64,000 nucleotides of DNA from Microvelia longipes (GCA_018340805.1 JACMZG010001908.1:39314872-39378871), one strand, 5' to 3'. Counted from the first letter of the stretch, positions 1 to 13,440 are shown. Translations and numbers: made by a program. Notes: generated by a model from the letters alone, not told the origin.

Positions 1-2000
1 AGTTTCAAGTGCTAAAAACGAGACGGTAGTTGTTATAAAAAAGCACATGAGAAAAAGGGTTAAGGATTATTAAGGACACATGTAAAAGATAGTGAAAAGA
101 ATAAGAGACTGTGTAGGACCTTGGGGTATGCCTTAGGACAGCTTACAGGACAGTCCAGTTCTTTTCCTCTACAGTTGCCTATTAATTGTAAGGGTGTGTT
201 GAAACACGGTTTAGCCATTAGGCTCAGACGCTTTACTCGCTCACTCTTCGTACATTTTTGTGTGTTGGATAAAAAAGAAGGGAGGTTAGCCCTAGTCCTG
301 CGACAGATGAAGTGATAAATTATCCCCTGGAAGGGTGGGTTTGTATCCGATGTATATATGATGTCCAAAGCATCACCTAAGTCGTTCGTCACACCCAAAA
401 ATAAAAAAACCTTTATCCTTAAACAAGATTAAAAACAACGAGGAAAAACAACGAAATATAACAAAAACAACGAACCTTATTAAAAACAAGCGCCTCCTCA
501 TCCTTCATCTCTAACTTACACTTTCCCTAACTCATTTTATAATCTAGTTTGTTGACTTATAGCTTTTCCTAACAGACAGATGAAATTTAGATAATTTTCT
601 AAACTCTGTCCGTAGACGGATTAATCTAGTTTTGTTTTCAACGTCTCTTAGTTTATAGCCTTTTAACTAAGTTGATAAATTCAACATCAAACTACTTTTA
701 CTTAAAACGATCATTAAAAGTAACAGAAATACATTTTAGTTAATTAATACACGACTAATAAAAACTGTTTCGATGCGTATTAATAACAGTTATGGCGTAC
801 TCAATTTGTTGGTTTACTCTTAAGTTTTTTTTCCATATAGACCCTAATCAGAATGTTTTACTAACTACAACTTCTTTTAATTTCCCGTTGAATTAACAGA
901 TTAGGCAACTTCCGCAATACACTTATGTCTTGCAAAATGTTGGTCAAATTTAACAAGTCAAGTTGACTTAGCAATTAACAAATCTTGATTCAGAGTGAGC
1001 TGAATCCGATACATCCCGACAACCTAATGTTCAATACAATTAAATTATTTTAAATCTTGATTAAATTGAGCGATTTCTTGAACATTGCCACTTCTTATCA
1101 ACTATAAACACAATATTGACTTCAGTAGAGGAATAATCATTAATTATATTATACCATATCAACAAATGATCCACCTCCAAGCTTTATCAATTTCACCTAA
1201 TTTTATATGCCTATGCTAAGAGAAGAGGACTGAAGAGGAAACCTATCATATTAGGTGCCTTGCTCACTCATTTAATCATTGTTGCATTTATGTTGTTTAA
1301 TTTCATTATTAAAAATATTAGTGTTTTTTTTGTTTATTGCTCATATTAGCTCATTAGCTCATTGATATCATTTATGTGCAGAGTTGGTATAAGTAGTTGT
1401 GTCTGTAGTAAATTTTATAATTAGCTCACACATACAATCAAATTAAAACATCCATTAAATTACGAATGTAACGTTCAATAGAAAAAGTAATACGGATAAA
1501 ACAAGACAGTAGTTTGAAAGAATGGAATAAAAATGAATTGATAATACAGAACTTATAATTTGCTCTGAGACCCAATAAGCTAATGTATCTTGAAAGAATG
1601 AAAATTTTATTTGTTGGCGCTGATTTCTTTTAGGTTGAACTGCTGATACAGACTCCCATGGACAATTTTAAACATTTCGAGTACGTGACTGTTATGAACA
1701 ATTAAGAAAACATAAATATCCAATATAGTCATTTATGAACTCGTTAAACTGCTTTAGTTTAAAGAACAGATAATGTACGTATGTCTACATGTATGCGTTT
1801 TTATGTGGGTTTGAGTGTTTAAAAATGTGTTTGTGACATTTATTCGTTTTTGTGAAAAACAACTAGTGGCACGAGTTGAGTCCAATATGATTTATGACTT
1901 TATCAATAACTCTGTGCCATTTCTTACGTGTGATTGCCTTACGGTAAGCTGAAAAGCGAGTTTATTAAGTGTCACACTACAGAAAATAACCCAAACGACA
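1..2000. other. AT-rich DNA without a recognisable gene
   Basis: The first 400 bases are less AT-rich and open in several frames. The longest frame is 112 codons on the minus strand (60-398). None of the translations resembles a known family. I see no other structure up to the tandem array. Confidence 0.4.
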
Positions 2001-2017
2001 TCTGACGCAGCAGTTCC

Positions 2018-2290
2018 CCTATCTGACGATATACCGAGCTATCTGGCAATATATCGAGCTATCAGATGAAATATCAAGCTATTTGACGATATATCGAGCT
2101 ATCTGACGATATATCAAGCTATATCTGGCGATATGTCGAGCTATCTGACGATATATTGAGCTATCAGATGAAATATCAAGCTATTTGACGATATATCGAG
2201 CTATCTGACGATATATCAAGCTATATCTGGCGATATGTCGAGCTATCTGACGATATATCAAGCAATCTGACGATATATTGATATTAATAA
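2018..2290. repeat. 18-bp tandem repeat array with higher-order period
   Basis: Units of about 18 bp read roughly atatcgagctatctgacg, with variants such as tcaagctat and tggcgatatg. A block of about 100 bp containing several variant units recurs, for example from about 2075 and again from about 2177. This indicates a two-level expansion. Confidence 0.85.
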
Positions 2291-2522
2291 TTTCACAACG
2301 ACGACCAATATCAAAATGGCATTTTGTGGATCGATTGCCCACCTATGTCAACTCGAATGGTCGATTTTTTTTATGATTTTGATGACTCGGAAAAATAGTT
2401 TATTGTAGTCTGAAAAATATTATCAACTCTATTAGTTTCAATATTAGTTATATTAGTATTTTATATTAGTTTCAACTCTATCAAACACAGTGAGAGTTAT
2501 GCGTGACACAGATACACACACA

Positions 2523-2525
<3 letters not shown>

Positions 2526-2589
<64 letters not shown>

Positions 2590-2601
2590 ATATATATATA
2601 G
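2526..2601. repeat. (TA)n microsatellite
   Basis: About 75 bases of almost uninterrupted TA, broken once near 2579 by a TTA step. Confidence 0.95.
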
Positions 2602-2879
2602 ACGATGAAAACCACTCAGAACGTTATAAAATGCCTAAGACAGATAATTATGGGGAAACCTCAGTTTTGTATTTTTAAAGTGAACACAATACTTTTACTT
2701 ATACATACTGAGTATATTAGACAAGAAAAAGTAAAAATACGTCAATGAAACGAAAAATATTCTGGGACAAGGAACAGTTTCTACATTAAGAGATATTAAA
2801 GGTCTGTAGAAATACTGAAATTAGGATATACTTTAATGCACGGTTAAATCCAATTCTTGCTTAATTTTTCGAAAAATCA

Positions 2880-3195
2880 TATAATACCCTGAAGCTTGTT
2901 ATTTATTTTTTCGAATTTTTTCAAAGAAAATGCGCTTATTTATCCCGTATACACTGCATATACACTGCATATACACTGCATATACACTGCATATACACTC
3001 CACATACACACATATACACTTCATATACACTGATTAAACATGGCACAGCATATTACTTGCACTAATTTGAAGCTTAGTTCATGCTAATTTTTAGCGCATT
3101 TTCTTTGAAAAATGAAACAAACAAAATAAAAACAAGCTGTGACGCTTACTGATAAACAGATCAGTAGTACGATAAACTGATCAGGGTATTAAGTA
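2880..3195. mobile_element. Inverted-repeat element with an internal 12-bp tandem array
   Basis: The ends read ataccctg on the left and cagggtat on the right. Inside, ttttcaaagaaaatgcgc on the left mirrors gcgcattttctttgaaaa on the right. The centre (2950-3030) holds about five tandem copies of atatacactgc. The sub-terminal motif recurs in the 59.1-59.7 kb element. It has no coding capacity and is probably a MITE. Confidence 0.6.
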
Positions 3196-4265
3196 TACAT
3201 CGAAAAATTTAGTAAAAAAGGGATTGATTTAACACCTAGTACTCTAGTTGTTAGAGAACAGAAATGACCATGCTAAAGGAATTAAATTAGTTGCGAAAAC
3301 AATATAAGATATTTTGGTATAATTTAACCCAATTCTATCTAAGTTTAAGAAATATTATATATGAGCTAATTTAAATTTTAACACTTAATTATCAAAGTTT
3401 GAATGAAACATATACATGGGTACAATAACTTTTCTCAAAATGACTGTCAAAACACTGTGATATACGTTCTCAGTTTTGTAAAAGTTTATCAGAATCAATA
3501 AATCATTAGAGTGAAAGAAAGAATGCAATTATTAAAATGTTATACCAAGTAAGTATTGTGTAAGTAAAAGTATAGACTGCAATAATTCAATAAGGACAGA
3601 TAAAAGGGCCTATGATGGTCCTTTATATGATCATCCCTTCGGATCCTAGTTATCTGTACAATAGAAACGCGTTCCCTCAAACCACTAACGCCAGCCCTTC
3701 AGGAAATTGATAGTTTCCTTACCATTTCACTTGCATCTATACATTTCCCTCCCTCTTTGTATAAACTGTAAAAACAGACCCAAAAACCAGAGGTCGTAAA
3801 TTTTAATTTGATTTGAAACGCTTAACTTTGTTTGGTTTACAACCCACTTTACTCAGGATGTGAAAGTGACCCTAGTGTCATTTCTTCTGTTTGTATTAGC
3901 TTTGACAAAAGGGCAGTTATGCTATTATGTCAATACGAATATTTTCATTTTAAATGAAAATTTCGTAATGAACAATTTCAAAAAAAATTGTTGAAACATA
4001 TTAATACAACGTGTAATAAAGTGTAAACGAAGAACTAAAATTCTGAAATCTACTGATTCCGAGATTTAAAAAAAAATCGGTCAGTCATTGTTTTATTGTT
4101 ATTTAATTTAATTGTTCAATTAATTTTTTAATTAATTGTATAATTTAATTGTTATTTATTTAATTAGGTGATTTTTTAAGAGTTCCCATTTACAGTTCTG
4201 TCTCGCTAGCACAAAACAATCAAAAGTTGGTACTAACGCAACTAATGTGGCTACCATAATCATTG

Positions 4266-4280
4266 CGATATATATATATT

Positions 4281-4355
<75 letters not shown>
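4266..4355. repeat. (TA)n microsatellite
   Basis: About 90 bases of TA with TTA/TAA interruptions in the first third. Confidence 0.95.
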
Positions 4356-4358
<3 letters not shown>

Positions 4359-4531
4359 CCATTGAGCCCTTCCCACCAGGTTCTATAGTCAAAGTGTCTG
4401 GGTCACTATTTGTGATGTCATTTCAATGACCTGGAAAGAAGACTGCTAGTTGCATTATAGTATAAACAATTTTGATCTTATATAAAATAATATGATATCA
4501 ATTTTAACCAATACAGGTTTTAAATTTTCAT

Positions 4532-5265
4532 TTAGTATCATTTGATAGTAACGAGTTTTGCAAAACATGAATAAATGTCACAATATAATTTTGCGAAAGA
4601 CAATGCAATGGGGACTACATATGGAAACTGTTCTTTCATTTGACATTAGTCATCATTGGCTCGGCATAATGTCTTATCCGCTCTGTTTCTTTACGTCTAA
4701 CTCATCAGGACGCCGACAGAGCCTGAACTCACTCTGACATTCAATTAAAAAATCCAAAAATTTGTTGTGAAGTATTTACCAGAGACTAGTGGTGCTCTCT
4801 CAACACCATCATGCAAGCAAAACATATATCAAAAGTTCCCAGATGTAGCATTGCATTTTCCTTGTTACATTTCCTATGGCGTCTCTCCCACAATTCTATT
4901 GTGCCAACGCCAACTATTCATGTTTTGCAAAACTCGGTAGTATCTAATGATATATGTTTTGCTATGCAAGCCTGATGGCCGTAAGAGAACACCGCTGGTC
5001 TCTGGTAAATACTTCACATTGAGTTCTTTTGAAATTTAATAAAAGACCAGATTGAGTTCAGGTTCTGTCGGCCCCCTAATGAGTTAGACGTATCAAAACA
5101 GAGTGGAAAATGACATTATGTCGAGCCATCAATGATGACGAATGTCGAATGATGGAACAGTTCCCAGATGTAGCATTGCATTTTGCTTTTTGCATTTATT
5201 GAGTGTCTCTTGCGCTTTTGTGCATCTCGTGTCAACTTTTCATGTTTTGCAGATAACGATAGTAC
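4532..5265. mobile_element. Long imperfect inverted repeat, non-autonomous element
   Basis: The left arm (about 4545-4810) mirrors the right arm (about 4985-5262). Matching landmarks are gcaaaacatga with catgttttgc, and gaagtatttaccagagac with gtctctggtaaatacttc. The motif cagatgtagcattgcatttt occurs in both the core (about 4843) and the right arm (about 5165), so the structure is nested. There is no transposase. Confidence 0.75.
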
Positions 5266-7730
5266 GAAATAATAGTTATATTATAGTTATTTTATTGTTA
5301 ATTAAGCAAGTTCTTCCCATATTAATGATAGCAAACCTCCTGATGATTGTGATTAATATACTTAAGACCACCCTGTAATATATGGTACCTTGATGTTCAA
5401 TGACACTGGGTTCAACATAACAACTTTATGACTTAGTTTAACAATAGGTCTGTGTTTACTACTCTTAGGTAAATCAATGTCTCAGGAAATTCTTTATTTA
5501 GTTTGAATTTCTGGGACATTTCAAAGACCATTTATCTTTCTAAGAATCTGTTCCTGAAACATTTCAATCTTTCCTAAAAACTTTGGATGAAAAAAAGGAG
5601 AAATTAATGGATATCTTACTGTCAAATAAGGACCTCTAGGTATTTCTTCGAAATGAAGAGATTCTGCAAATGCTATGACTTCTGAACCTGTGAAATTTCT
5701 GATTATTGTTTTGCGAGAATGTGTACCATCTTGGGTGGGTTTTTTAAATAGTGCCACTATGAATTGGATGTTACAAATGGGTGTAAGTGAATAATGGGTT
5801 TATCTTGAGGGAAACAGACAAAGAAAATGCTTCCTTCAAAGATACCTAACCTTCCCTTCAGGGTTGCAGATTCAGATGTCAAGATTCCTTTACTCTGGAC
5901 AACTTATTGTGGGAGGGCTACCGGAGTGACCACCACGACCTAAAATCTAATAAATTAGTCAAAACCTTGACAAACGTTTATCTTAAAGGTCATCTTGTAT
6001 AACACACATGTCTCCCTATTGTTTATTGTTAGCAATAACATCTAGAAAATAGTTTTGGGTAAAAAAAACAATGTCTAAACAAAACTTTACCACACTCAAA
6101 CTTGGGAAAGTCGTAAAAATATCAACTGCATTGTTTTCAAATCGTAAAAAGGCCTTCTTCGTTGTTTTGGTAAAAATCAAGTGGATTTGATATGCACCTG
6201 ATGTTTTATAGTCAAATATTTAGGTTCAGCAGGTCAAGAAAGTTAAGAAAATGAAAGATTAAAATCTAAAAACTATAACCATAATGTGTATAATTTAGTA
6301 CTTCTCTACTTAAAATAGTGGAAAATATTTTTCTAGTAACACAAAACATAACTTTATGATGCTTGCACAATTTATGATGTGCCAGCCAAACCCATGTTTC
6401 AATGGCCAAGTATAATGTTGTCTTTAGACAAAAAACTATGTTCGTATTAAGTTGAACTAGTAATGCTTTGCATTAGAAACAAAGATCACTTCTAGGTTTT
6501 GTACTTTTATATAATTGATTTTTTTTCACGTAGTCCACCATATTGGTGGACGTAAATCACGTTTTTTTACGTTAAATACAATTAAAAAAATCGATGCTAC
6601 TGTGGCAGCATGGCACTATGCCACTTATATAAAGTAGTAACATTGCAATCCGATATAGGACAACATCCATAAGGTACTTGCTCCATCGTACTTGCTCTTT
6701 TTTAATAAATAAAATATTTTCAGATTTGTTCCCTATGTTATCGTTACACTGTAGTTCCGCAGACTTTTGATCTTTATATTATAATTGCGTATTAATTAAA
6801 TTTGTTTAATTTGACAAAGTTTTTGCTTAAAATTAGCTTAAATAAAAAAGCTTAAATTGATCCTGGAATAAAACCTTTGGCAAATAAGACAAATTAATTA
6901 ATCCTTAATTGAATTTAACTAAAACTGTATTATTTGTTAAAAGATAAAATGATTAACGTGTTTAAGACGATACTAAATGTAAAAATAAAAACTATCAGTG
7001 TCAAACTTAAAGCAGGTATAATAGCATAAGAATGTTGGATTATAAAAACAAAAAAGCATTAGTGGCGCCTGTAGTTGTAAAACCAGGTTCTTAGTTCACA
7101 AATCTGGATGGGCATCTATCTTATAAAAGACAAATCTGACGTAAAAAACATCTAATCTTTGATTGTCATCTTTAAGAGGTTTTTAAAAGTGTTTCCTTAA
7201 AGGTTACATGAGTTATATGATACCTCGCGTGGGACGGACTTAAGAGCTTAATGCCATAAACAAGCGTAAAGTCCGTCAATCAGGTGATTATGTGTTTTGT
7301 TTAACTGTTGAATAACTTAGTAAAAATCTTTGATACAATTTAAACTGATTTACAAAATGTATACAATTTTGAGTGATCGTTCAACTTTTTATTTAAGCTG
7401 AAGTTATGTGTATTTTGTTTTATTTCGCTCACAAAACTTAAGACATTTAGAGGTAATCTTAATTTTCAAAATTTAGAATTAAGTATAATTGAATTAATGT
7501 TTACACGTACAGAGCGCCAAAGTATTTAAGTACTGGTGCATACAGCAAAGTACAAAAGCATTTCAGTGTTTTAATTTCTAAACATAATTCACCAAAATAA
7601 AGGTTTTTTTGTTTTATATTGAAGAGTTACCAATAGGCTTGCGTTCCTCCTACAGCCCGGTGAAGAAAGATGATACTGAAGAAAAAATGAAACATCGTAT
7701 TTAGTTTTATATCTACTATAGCGGTAGATC
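5266..7730. other. AT-rich interval without a clear feature
   Basis: I see no gene. A 78-codon minus-strand frame at 5521-5757 is described separately. The remainder is low-complexity AT-rich sequence. Confidence 0.35.
5521..5757 (-). pseudogene. Unidentified open frame, possibly a decayed coding fragment
   Basis: Seventy-eight codons with balanced amino-acid usage, unlike the Ile/Lys/Tyr-rich chance frames nearby. It includes segments such as GSEVIAFAESLHFEEIPRG and YPLISPFFHPKF. No Met start is clear, because the frame opens at a GTG after an upstream stop, and no splice context is convincing. I do not recognise the family. It may be a remnant of a transposon or processed gene, or chance. 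Confidence 0.2.
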
Positions 7731-7734
7731 ATCG

Positions 7735-8445
7735 TCAGACCTATATATAGTCCAAGGGTCGGACCTGCAAAAATGTGACTCATTTTGTACTACTTCACCA
7801 AATTTTCTGAAGCTATACCTCAAATTATGAAGAAAAACCATGGTCTCTCTATCCAGAGTGGAGCCCTTCATATGATTGCGCATGCTCAAAATTTTATAAA
7901 AATCGCACAAATTTCAGTTTTCTTGAAATAAGTGGTTCCCTGAGGGTCGTGTGCAAAACGTGTAAATAACCTTTTTTAAAGGTGATAAAATGGTCTATAA
8001 AACGAGTGTTTAATCCTCAAAATTAGTTGACTACAACTAAAGATATGGGTCTTTCAAAAACACCAAAAATAGTTAATTTATGCAAAGTCAGCGAATTTCA
8101 TTCTTCAATATTGGATAAACAAATATTGGATTTTTGTGCCATTTAAAAATGTCACAACTTTAGTTGTAGTGTAGTCATCCGATTTTGACGAAAAACACTC
8201 ATTTTATAGGAAATTTTATCAGCTTTAAAAACTTTTATCTTCATATTTTGCGCATGATCTACAGGGAACCATTTATTGCAAGAAAACTGAAATTTGTTCG
8301 ATTTTATTAAATTTTGAGCATGCGCAATCATATGAAGGGCTCCACTCTGGATAGGCAGACTATTCTTTTCCTTCATGATTTAAGGTAAGTTTTGAAGTGA
8401 CAAAATGAGTTACATTTTTAGGCCTCTTGGACCAACAGAGAGTGT
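7735..8445. mobile_element. Imperfect palindromic element, about 0.7 kb
   Basis: The left arm includes ccagagtggagcccttcat and a later aatttcagttttcttg. The right arm carries the complements gaagggctccactctgg and caagaaaactgaaatt. The arms meet near 8100. Short open frames on one strand recur as relatives in the opposite arm because the sequence is palindromic. It is non-coding. Confidence 0.75.
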
Positions 8446-8589
8446 TATTGTTACAATATTAACAATCGTGTTAACTGTTCATATTTTGCAAAACTTGGTA
8501 GTATCAAATTATAAACAATAACAATGTCTCCCATTGGTAGACAGAGACTCCTAGGCGGAGATAAAATGCTAATTATAAAAATTATTTTA

Positions 8590-9010
8590 AAACAATAGAC
8601 CTTCGGCCTCTTTGTCGTTCAATGGCCTCGGCGCTTCGCGCCTCCTGTGGCCACATGGTTCCTGTACTTCATCAGTTCATCATGATGCTGGTTTATACAA
8701 ATGGCATACTGACACGATATAAGCGAATTTTTAAATGTATTAATGAAAAACTTTATTTGTTTACATTATGATTGTGTCAATCATAATGTCAATGTTTTGT
8801 TTGACATATATATGTCAATCAATAAAACCAGAAATAATACACATAATAAAATGGAACTTAGTATGTTTGTAAATTACATATAGCAGTAGATGTGTAAAAA
8901 ATTTAATCTCAATCAAATACTATATTTGATGGGGAATAATATATTGAATGTTTGTGGGGTAATTTTTGTGGGTTAATGACATCACACATATTTCGATATG
9001 TGTTCACATT
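8590..9010. mobile_element. Dispersed repeat family B, copy 1
   Basis: The block starts with a short GC hairpin (gcgcttcgcgc) and tggccacatgg, continues through ggcatactgacac and gataagcgaattttt, and ends around tgtttgtggggtaa and a gggttaatgacatcac motif. The same order of landmarks is seen at 53085-53530. No open frame of note. Confidence 0.6.
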
Positions 9011-10665
9011 AGTTTTAACAATAATGTTTAATGTTAATAATTGTAGTTTTATATCTTAACTAATATCGTAACTTATAATATATCAACCTAAATAGTCCAA
9101 ATTAAATTAATTGAAGTAATAAATCTAATAAAACGTAAGCTCCTCCAGCTTTAAGCATTCTGCTTATTGGAGGTGTAGCACAAATTTTGCATAAAATATT
9201 AATAATCTTAAAGAATATTGAAAAATTGAAAAATGTAATAACCCTATATTGTAAATATAAACCTTTCATAGCAAATGAAATTAGTTGTATATTATATTGC
9301 ATTATTAATAACAAACTTTAATATTTTTAAGTCCTCATAAGACCTGAATTAAGACCTTCCGTATTACTAAAAAAAAAAATAAAAAAGCCACCTTTTGAAC
9401 CAGGTAAAAACAACAAACATTTTTCCTAATACCTTTAAGATAAGCGAAAAACCCGGGTTCTAACCATCATGATCTGTGATGTAAGACTTATCTCTAAGGG
9501 TAAGGAATTTGTCACCAACAAACCCTTCTTTAAATTAGGTATATTTTCCTTTTTTTTGTCCTTTTCACTTCATTCATTAAACGAGATCCCTTTTCGTAAA
9601 ACCTATTAGATAACCTAAACGATATTAGTGTTTAGAGGATATGGATCCTTTATTGATGGCACCAGTTGATAAAAAAACCTAATGATTTTTATTATCTTCA
9701 GACGCACTTAAATACGCAAAAATATGTTTTTTGTCAAACTAGGATGATGCATCAGCAGCATAAAGAACCCAAAAAGTCATAATTCATTTGTCTTTAATTG
9801 TTGGCGTCTCGATGCGTCGGATGCATATATTATTTGAACTGCGTTATTGTTATTCTATTTGCTATCCATAAACTAATTTTGACTAATTTGATTTATTCCT
9901 GTTTTGATCTGTTTAAAAAGATCAGATAAATAATTCTCATTAACGAGTATGTCCCGTTAACTTTACAAATAATAGGTAAAAATAATGGGTGTCCTAAAAT
10001 TCAAAGAATTTTCCAAAAAGGTACCTTTTTGAACAGATAATCTATTATTATCTGTAAACTTTTCGTAACATTGCAACTAATTCAGAGCTGAGGTATTAAG
10101 CCCACTCGATATTAATTTTGTGGAGCCCTTGAAACTTAACCCCTTCTCTTTTTTTCTTAATAATTTCATCAAAATAAAAATGTACTTTGAATTAATTTAG
10201 TAGTAGAAGTAGTGATACTAAGTACTATGAAGGAAAAAAGTTCATGATTACCTGACGTAGCCAGTAGCCCACGTTGTTAACTGCTTTTTCAAACTTCCTA
10301 AGATAAATAGTGCCATATTCCTTTTAATTCCAATAAGTGCAGATTCATCTTTCCCAATCTAGACAAGGAATACATAATTAAAACGGCGCACAATTCCATA
10401 CTCTTTGACTTCATAATTGACAGCTGCTTCATAGCTGTTTCAGCTATGAAGCAGCAGTTAAATCCGTTTAAGTAATGCTTAAAGTTACATTACACTCATT
10501 TAATCTAATTCAGTTTTTTTATTTAAAAATTAAATCCTCCGTGTGTGTCATTTGGTTAGTGATTAGATGAGATTCTTTGATGGAGTGAAAGACCCAGCAC
10601 GCAGTGCACACCTGAAGAGGTCGTAAAATTCTGATAAAACTCTTTACCTAAGTTAGTAAGCTCTT
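9011..10665. other. AT-rich interval, little recognisable
   Basis: The only structure noted is a compact palindrome at 10421-10460 (cagctgcttcatagctg mirrored by cagctatgaagcagcag). No supported gene. Confidence 0.35.
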
Positions 10666-10673
10666 ATGTGAGT

Positions 10674-11221
10674 CAATGGCGGACTAAGCCAAAAAGGCCC
10701 GTGGAGGGTTTGACCTAAAAGGGCCCAAACCTACATCTCGAGGGGCCCAATGGGAGGGGGGTCCTATATTGCTCCTCAGAGGGATTATAGTAAGCTTAAT
10801 TTAATTTATTTCATACTTAATAAAATTAAATCAAATGATATTATTTTATTTAAATAAATTAATATAACTTAAGAAAAACTTAAAAGTTTATTCATTTATA
10901 TGAAATTTTACGTAAACCATTTTATGTTCAATCTTTAGGTACTACTCTAGGGGTCCTTGAGGCCGTAGTCTTTCGTTTGGGACCATTAAAGGACTTAAAT
11001 TTAGGTAACAAATTATTTTTAAGTACTTTAAAAAAAATTGTAACTAGGAACTCTTTAGGCCCTGCCCTACCTTAGAGAATTCGGCCCCTTCGACACTTGT
11101 CTTATGAATATATTAAATATGTTCACTTTTTTTAATTTTCGTCTTTTTCTTTAAATTATTTTTTGGCTGAGGGGCCCAGAGAGGGCTGCCGCCTTCGCCC
11201 TCAATGGCCAGTCCGCCCCTG
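10674..11221. mobile_element. hAT-like non-autonomous element with target-site duplication
   Basis: The left end caatggcggactaagcc and the right end ggccagtccgcccctg are imperfect terminal inverted repeats. They are flanked by an 8-bp direct duplication, atgtgagt (10666-10673) and atgcgagt (11222-11229), one mismatch apart. An 8-bp duplication and ends of the CAGGGGCGGA type fit the hAT superfamily. The 548-bp interior is rich in ggggccc blocks and has no transposase frame. Confidence 0.75.
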
Positions 11222-11294
11222 ATGCGAGTTATTAAGCTCATTAATAAGTATGAAAAAAAACCATGACTAGGCCCCTGGCCCGGTATCATAACTA

Positions 11295-11405
11295 AAAATT
11301 AGATACAGGGTACCTCGCAAGTTTTTCTCACCATATCGTTCGCCACGCTCAATTTCTCCACTTCGAACTCGCTTCGCTTGTTCTCAATATATGGAGAGCT
11401 TTTTT
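11295..11405 (-). mobile_element. Family A repeat, terminal fragment
   Basis: Contains the family A tail signature in reverse (acagggtacctcg) followed by cttcgaactcgcttcgctt. Only the tail end is present. Confidence 0.5.
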
Positions 11406-12361
11406 TAAAGCTATACCTTCCTTGGTACAACTCCTGCCATGCCACCTACTTTATAAGGGAATTTATTAAAAAATAATTTCGTTATAAATACCTATTATTA
11501 ACATCCGTAGAACAAGTTCATAAATAAATGATAGGATAAATAAATTTTTAGCAAGGACATATTTTGGAATGTTATGTTAGTAAATTGTTCTAAGGAATGT
11601 TATGAGCAATAAAATCACTGTCAAACCTAAAAATTACAAAAGTTTTAAATGTTTTGTTTTTACAAGTTTCCTGTTCCTTTAACACATCCCTGAGGGACTA
11701 TTGAGACCCTCAAACACTTAAACTAAAAATTAGTTACAAAAAGGTGTTGGAACATAAGTTATAAGTATAAGATGTGCTTTAGTGTGACAAGATGGATTGT
11801 TCCAGTTCAGTTTTCGTCAAAAGATGTACCTTAATAGTAAAGATGTTAGACGCTTTCCGGTCCAGCGTTAAGATTTTATTGTGACACAGTTAAGAGAGAT
11901 CTTATTTTTGCTTTGACATTGGTGAGGAAGTAATAAAATAAGAGACAAATAAAACATAATTCTAACGAATAGAGAAAAATAAAATCATTGAGATCTCAGT
12001 AATAATAAAACGAGCTTTGTACGAGATACTTTGTACGAAATAGCTTTGTACTGGATTATTATAAAAGAAATTAAATAATCAAAATAAATAAGCAAATTAT
12101 ACAGTAATGCACATGAAACTGCGAAGATCAAAGTACAAGCAATCAATGATAATATATTTTAGCAGCTGTGGTGCCAAATAAATGAATAATAATAACAAGA
12201 GTAAATAAAACAACCCAATTCTAGTCAAGTTCAGACCATTAGACTTGTTGATAGCCTAATGATCCACTTCACATTTTTACCGGCACTGATGAAGACCGTT
12301 AACGGTTAAAAGCCTGCAATGCTATAAAATTAATATAAAATAAATGAGTGGAGAAACGAAA

Positions 12362-13440
12362 ACTATTTTTACTTTTCTTCATTTATACCGTAGGTTCATA
12401 GGAAAAGTATTGAGTTTGCAAAACAAATTCGAAACCGGAATGACACCGGAATTGTTTGTTTAAGGGGTTTTTTACCAAGTTTTCTCTCTGCGTGTGTGTG
12501 TCTATTATCATCGTAGCTCCCGGTGTATTTATGCTAGAGAGTTAAATCTTTGTACGAAAATCAGTCTGTAGGTACAGTTGTGCTATACGGACAAAAAATC
12601 TATGACGTCATATAACCCGCAATAATGAAACAGCAAAAATTTCGAAAAATCATGAAACGCAGAAAAAACGTTGCGATCATTAGGAGCTTTAATACGCATG
12701 TAGCCATGTATAAGACAAACAAATATGCTAATTTTCATCGTACTATCAGCATTAATTTAATTCTTATCAAATGACTTGAGTACGTTTATTAAAAACAATA
12801 GGAAAATAATCCCATGAACTAAAAATTTGGCACAAGTGTTTACCTTTACGTAATAACTAAGTATACTAAGTTTCAAGTTTTTTTAATACGAGAAGTATAT
12901 CCATGATTTTTGTTGGATCATAATAATAAACTGCGTAGGCTTCCGCTTTCTTTATTGTCATGAAGATTTAGGTCTTACGGTGGTGACCGCGTCAATGGAA
13001 ATGAAGAATCCGACGTTTCGCTTCCACTGTGGGAGGCATCTTTAAGGATGTAGGACATCATGGATAGAAACACAATGCTCTACAAAACTGAAACTCATAA
13101 AACTCATAATTTCTATCCATGATGTCCTACATCCCTGAAGATGCCTCCGACAGTGGAAGCGAAACGTCGGATTCTTCATCTACATTGACGCGGTCACCAC
13201 CGGAAGACCTAAATCTGGATCATAATAGTTAATCATCATCGGAGCTTGGTCAGTGTCTGGATGGATGATTGCATATAATGAAACGGATGTATTTTCTAAT
13301 TAAGGAAGAGTGAAGAGAGTCCGAAGATGTGCTTCAGTACAAATTTGGTTATTGTGTATTATGAGGAAGAGCGAAGTGAGTTCGAAGTAGGGAGAATAAG
13401 CGAATCCGATGTGAAGAGGAAAAGTTCTGAGGTAATCGAT
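12362..13440 (+). mobile_element. Dispersed repeat family A, near-full copy with a nested insertion
   Basis: The head is ttcatttataccgtaggtt followed by ggaaaagtattgagtttgc. The body has gtgtgtgtg, gctagagagtt, a tatgacgtcat palindrome and tttttgttggatcata. The tail is gagttcgaag and ttctgaggta. A separate inverted-repeat element (12958-13222) sits inside. The family has no open frame of coding size. Confidence 0.7.
12958..13222. mobile_element. Inverted-repeat element nested in family A
   Basis: Arms of about 100 bp (12965-13068 and 13112-13215) are near-perfect complements and carry ccgacgtttcgcttccactg and its reverse. The sequence ggatcataata is present on both sides (about 12915 and 13217), which could be a target duplication. 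The right arm carries a CTGAAGATG...GCGAAACG signature. Confidence 0.75.

Noticed and set aside
2490..2678. Open frame of Ile-Tyr repeats
   Set aside because: It is a translation of the (TA)n microsatellite. The frames at 4247-4429 and 38901-39299 are of the same kind.
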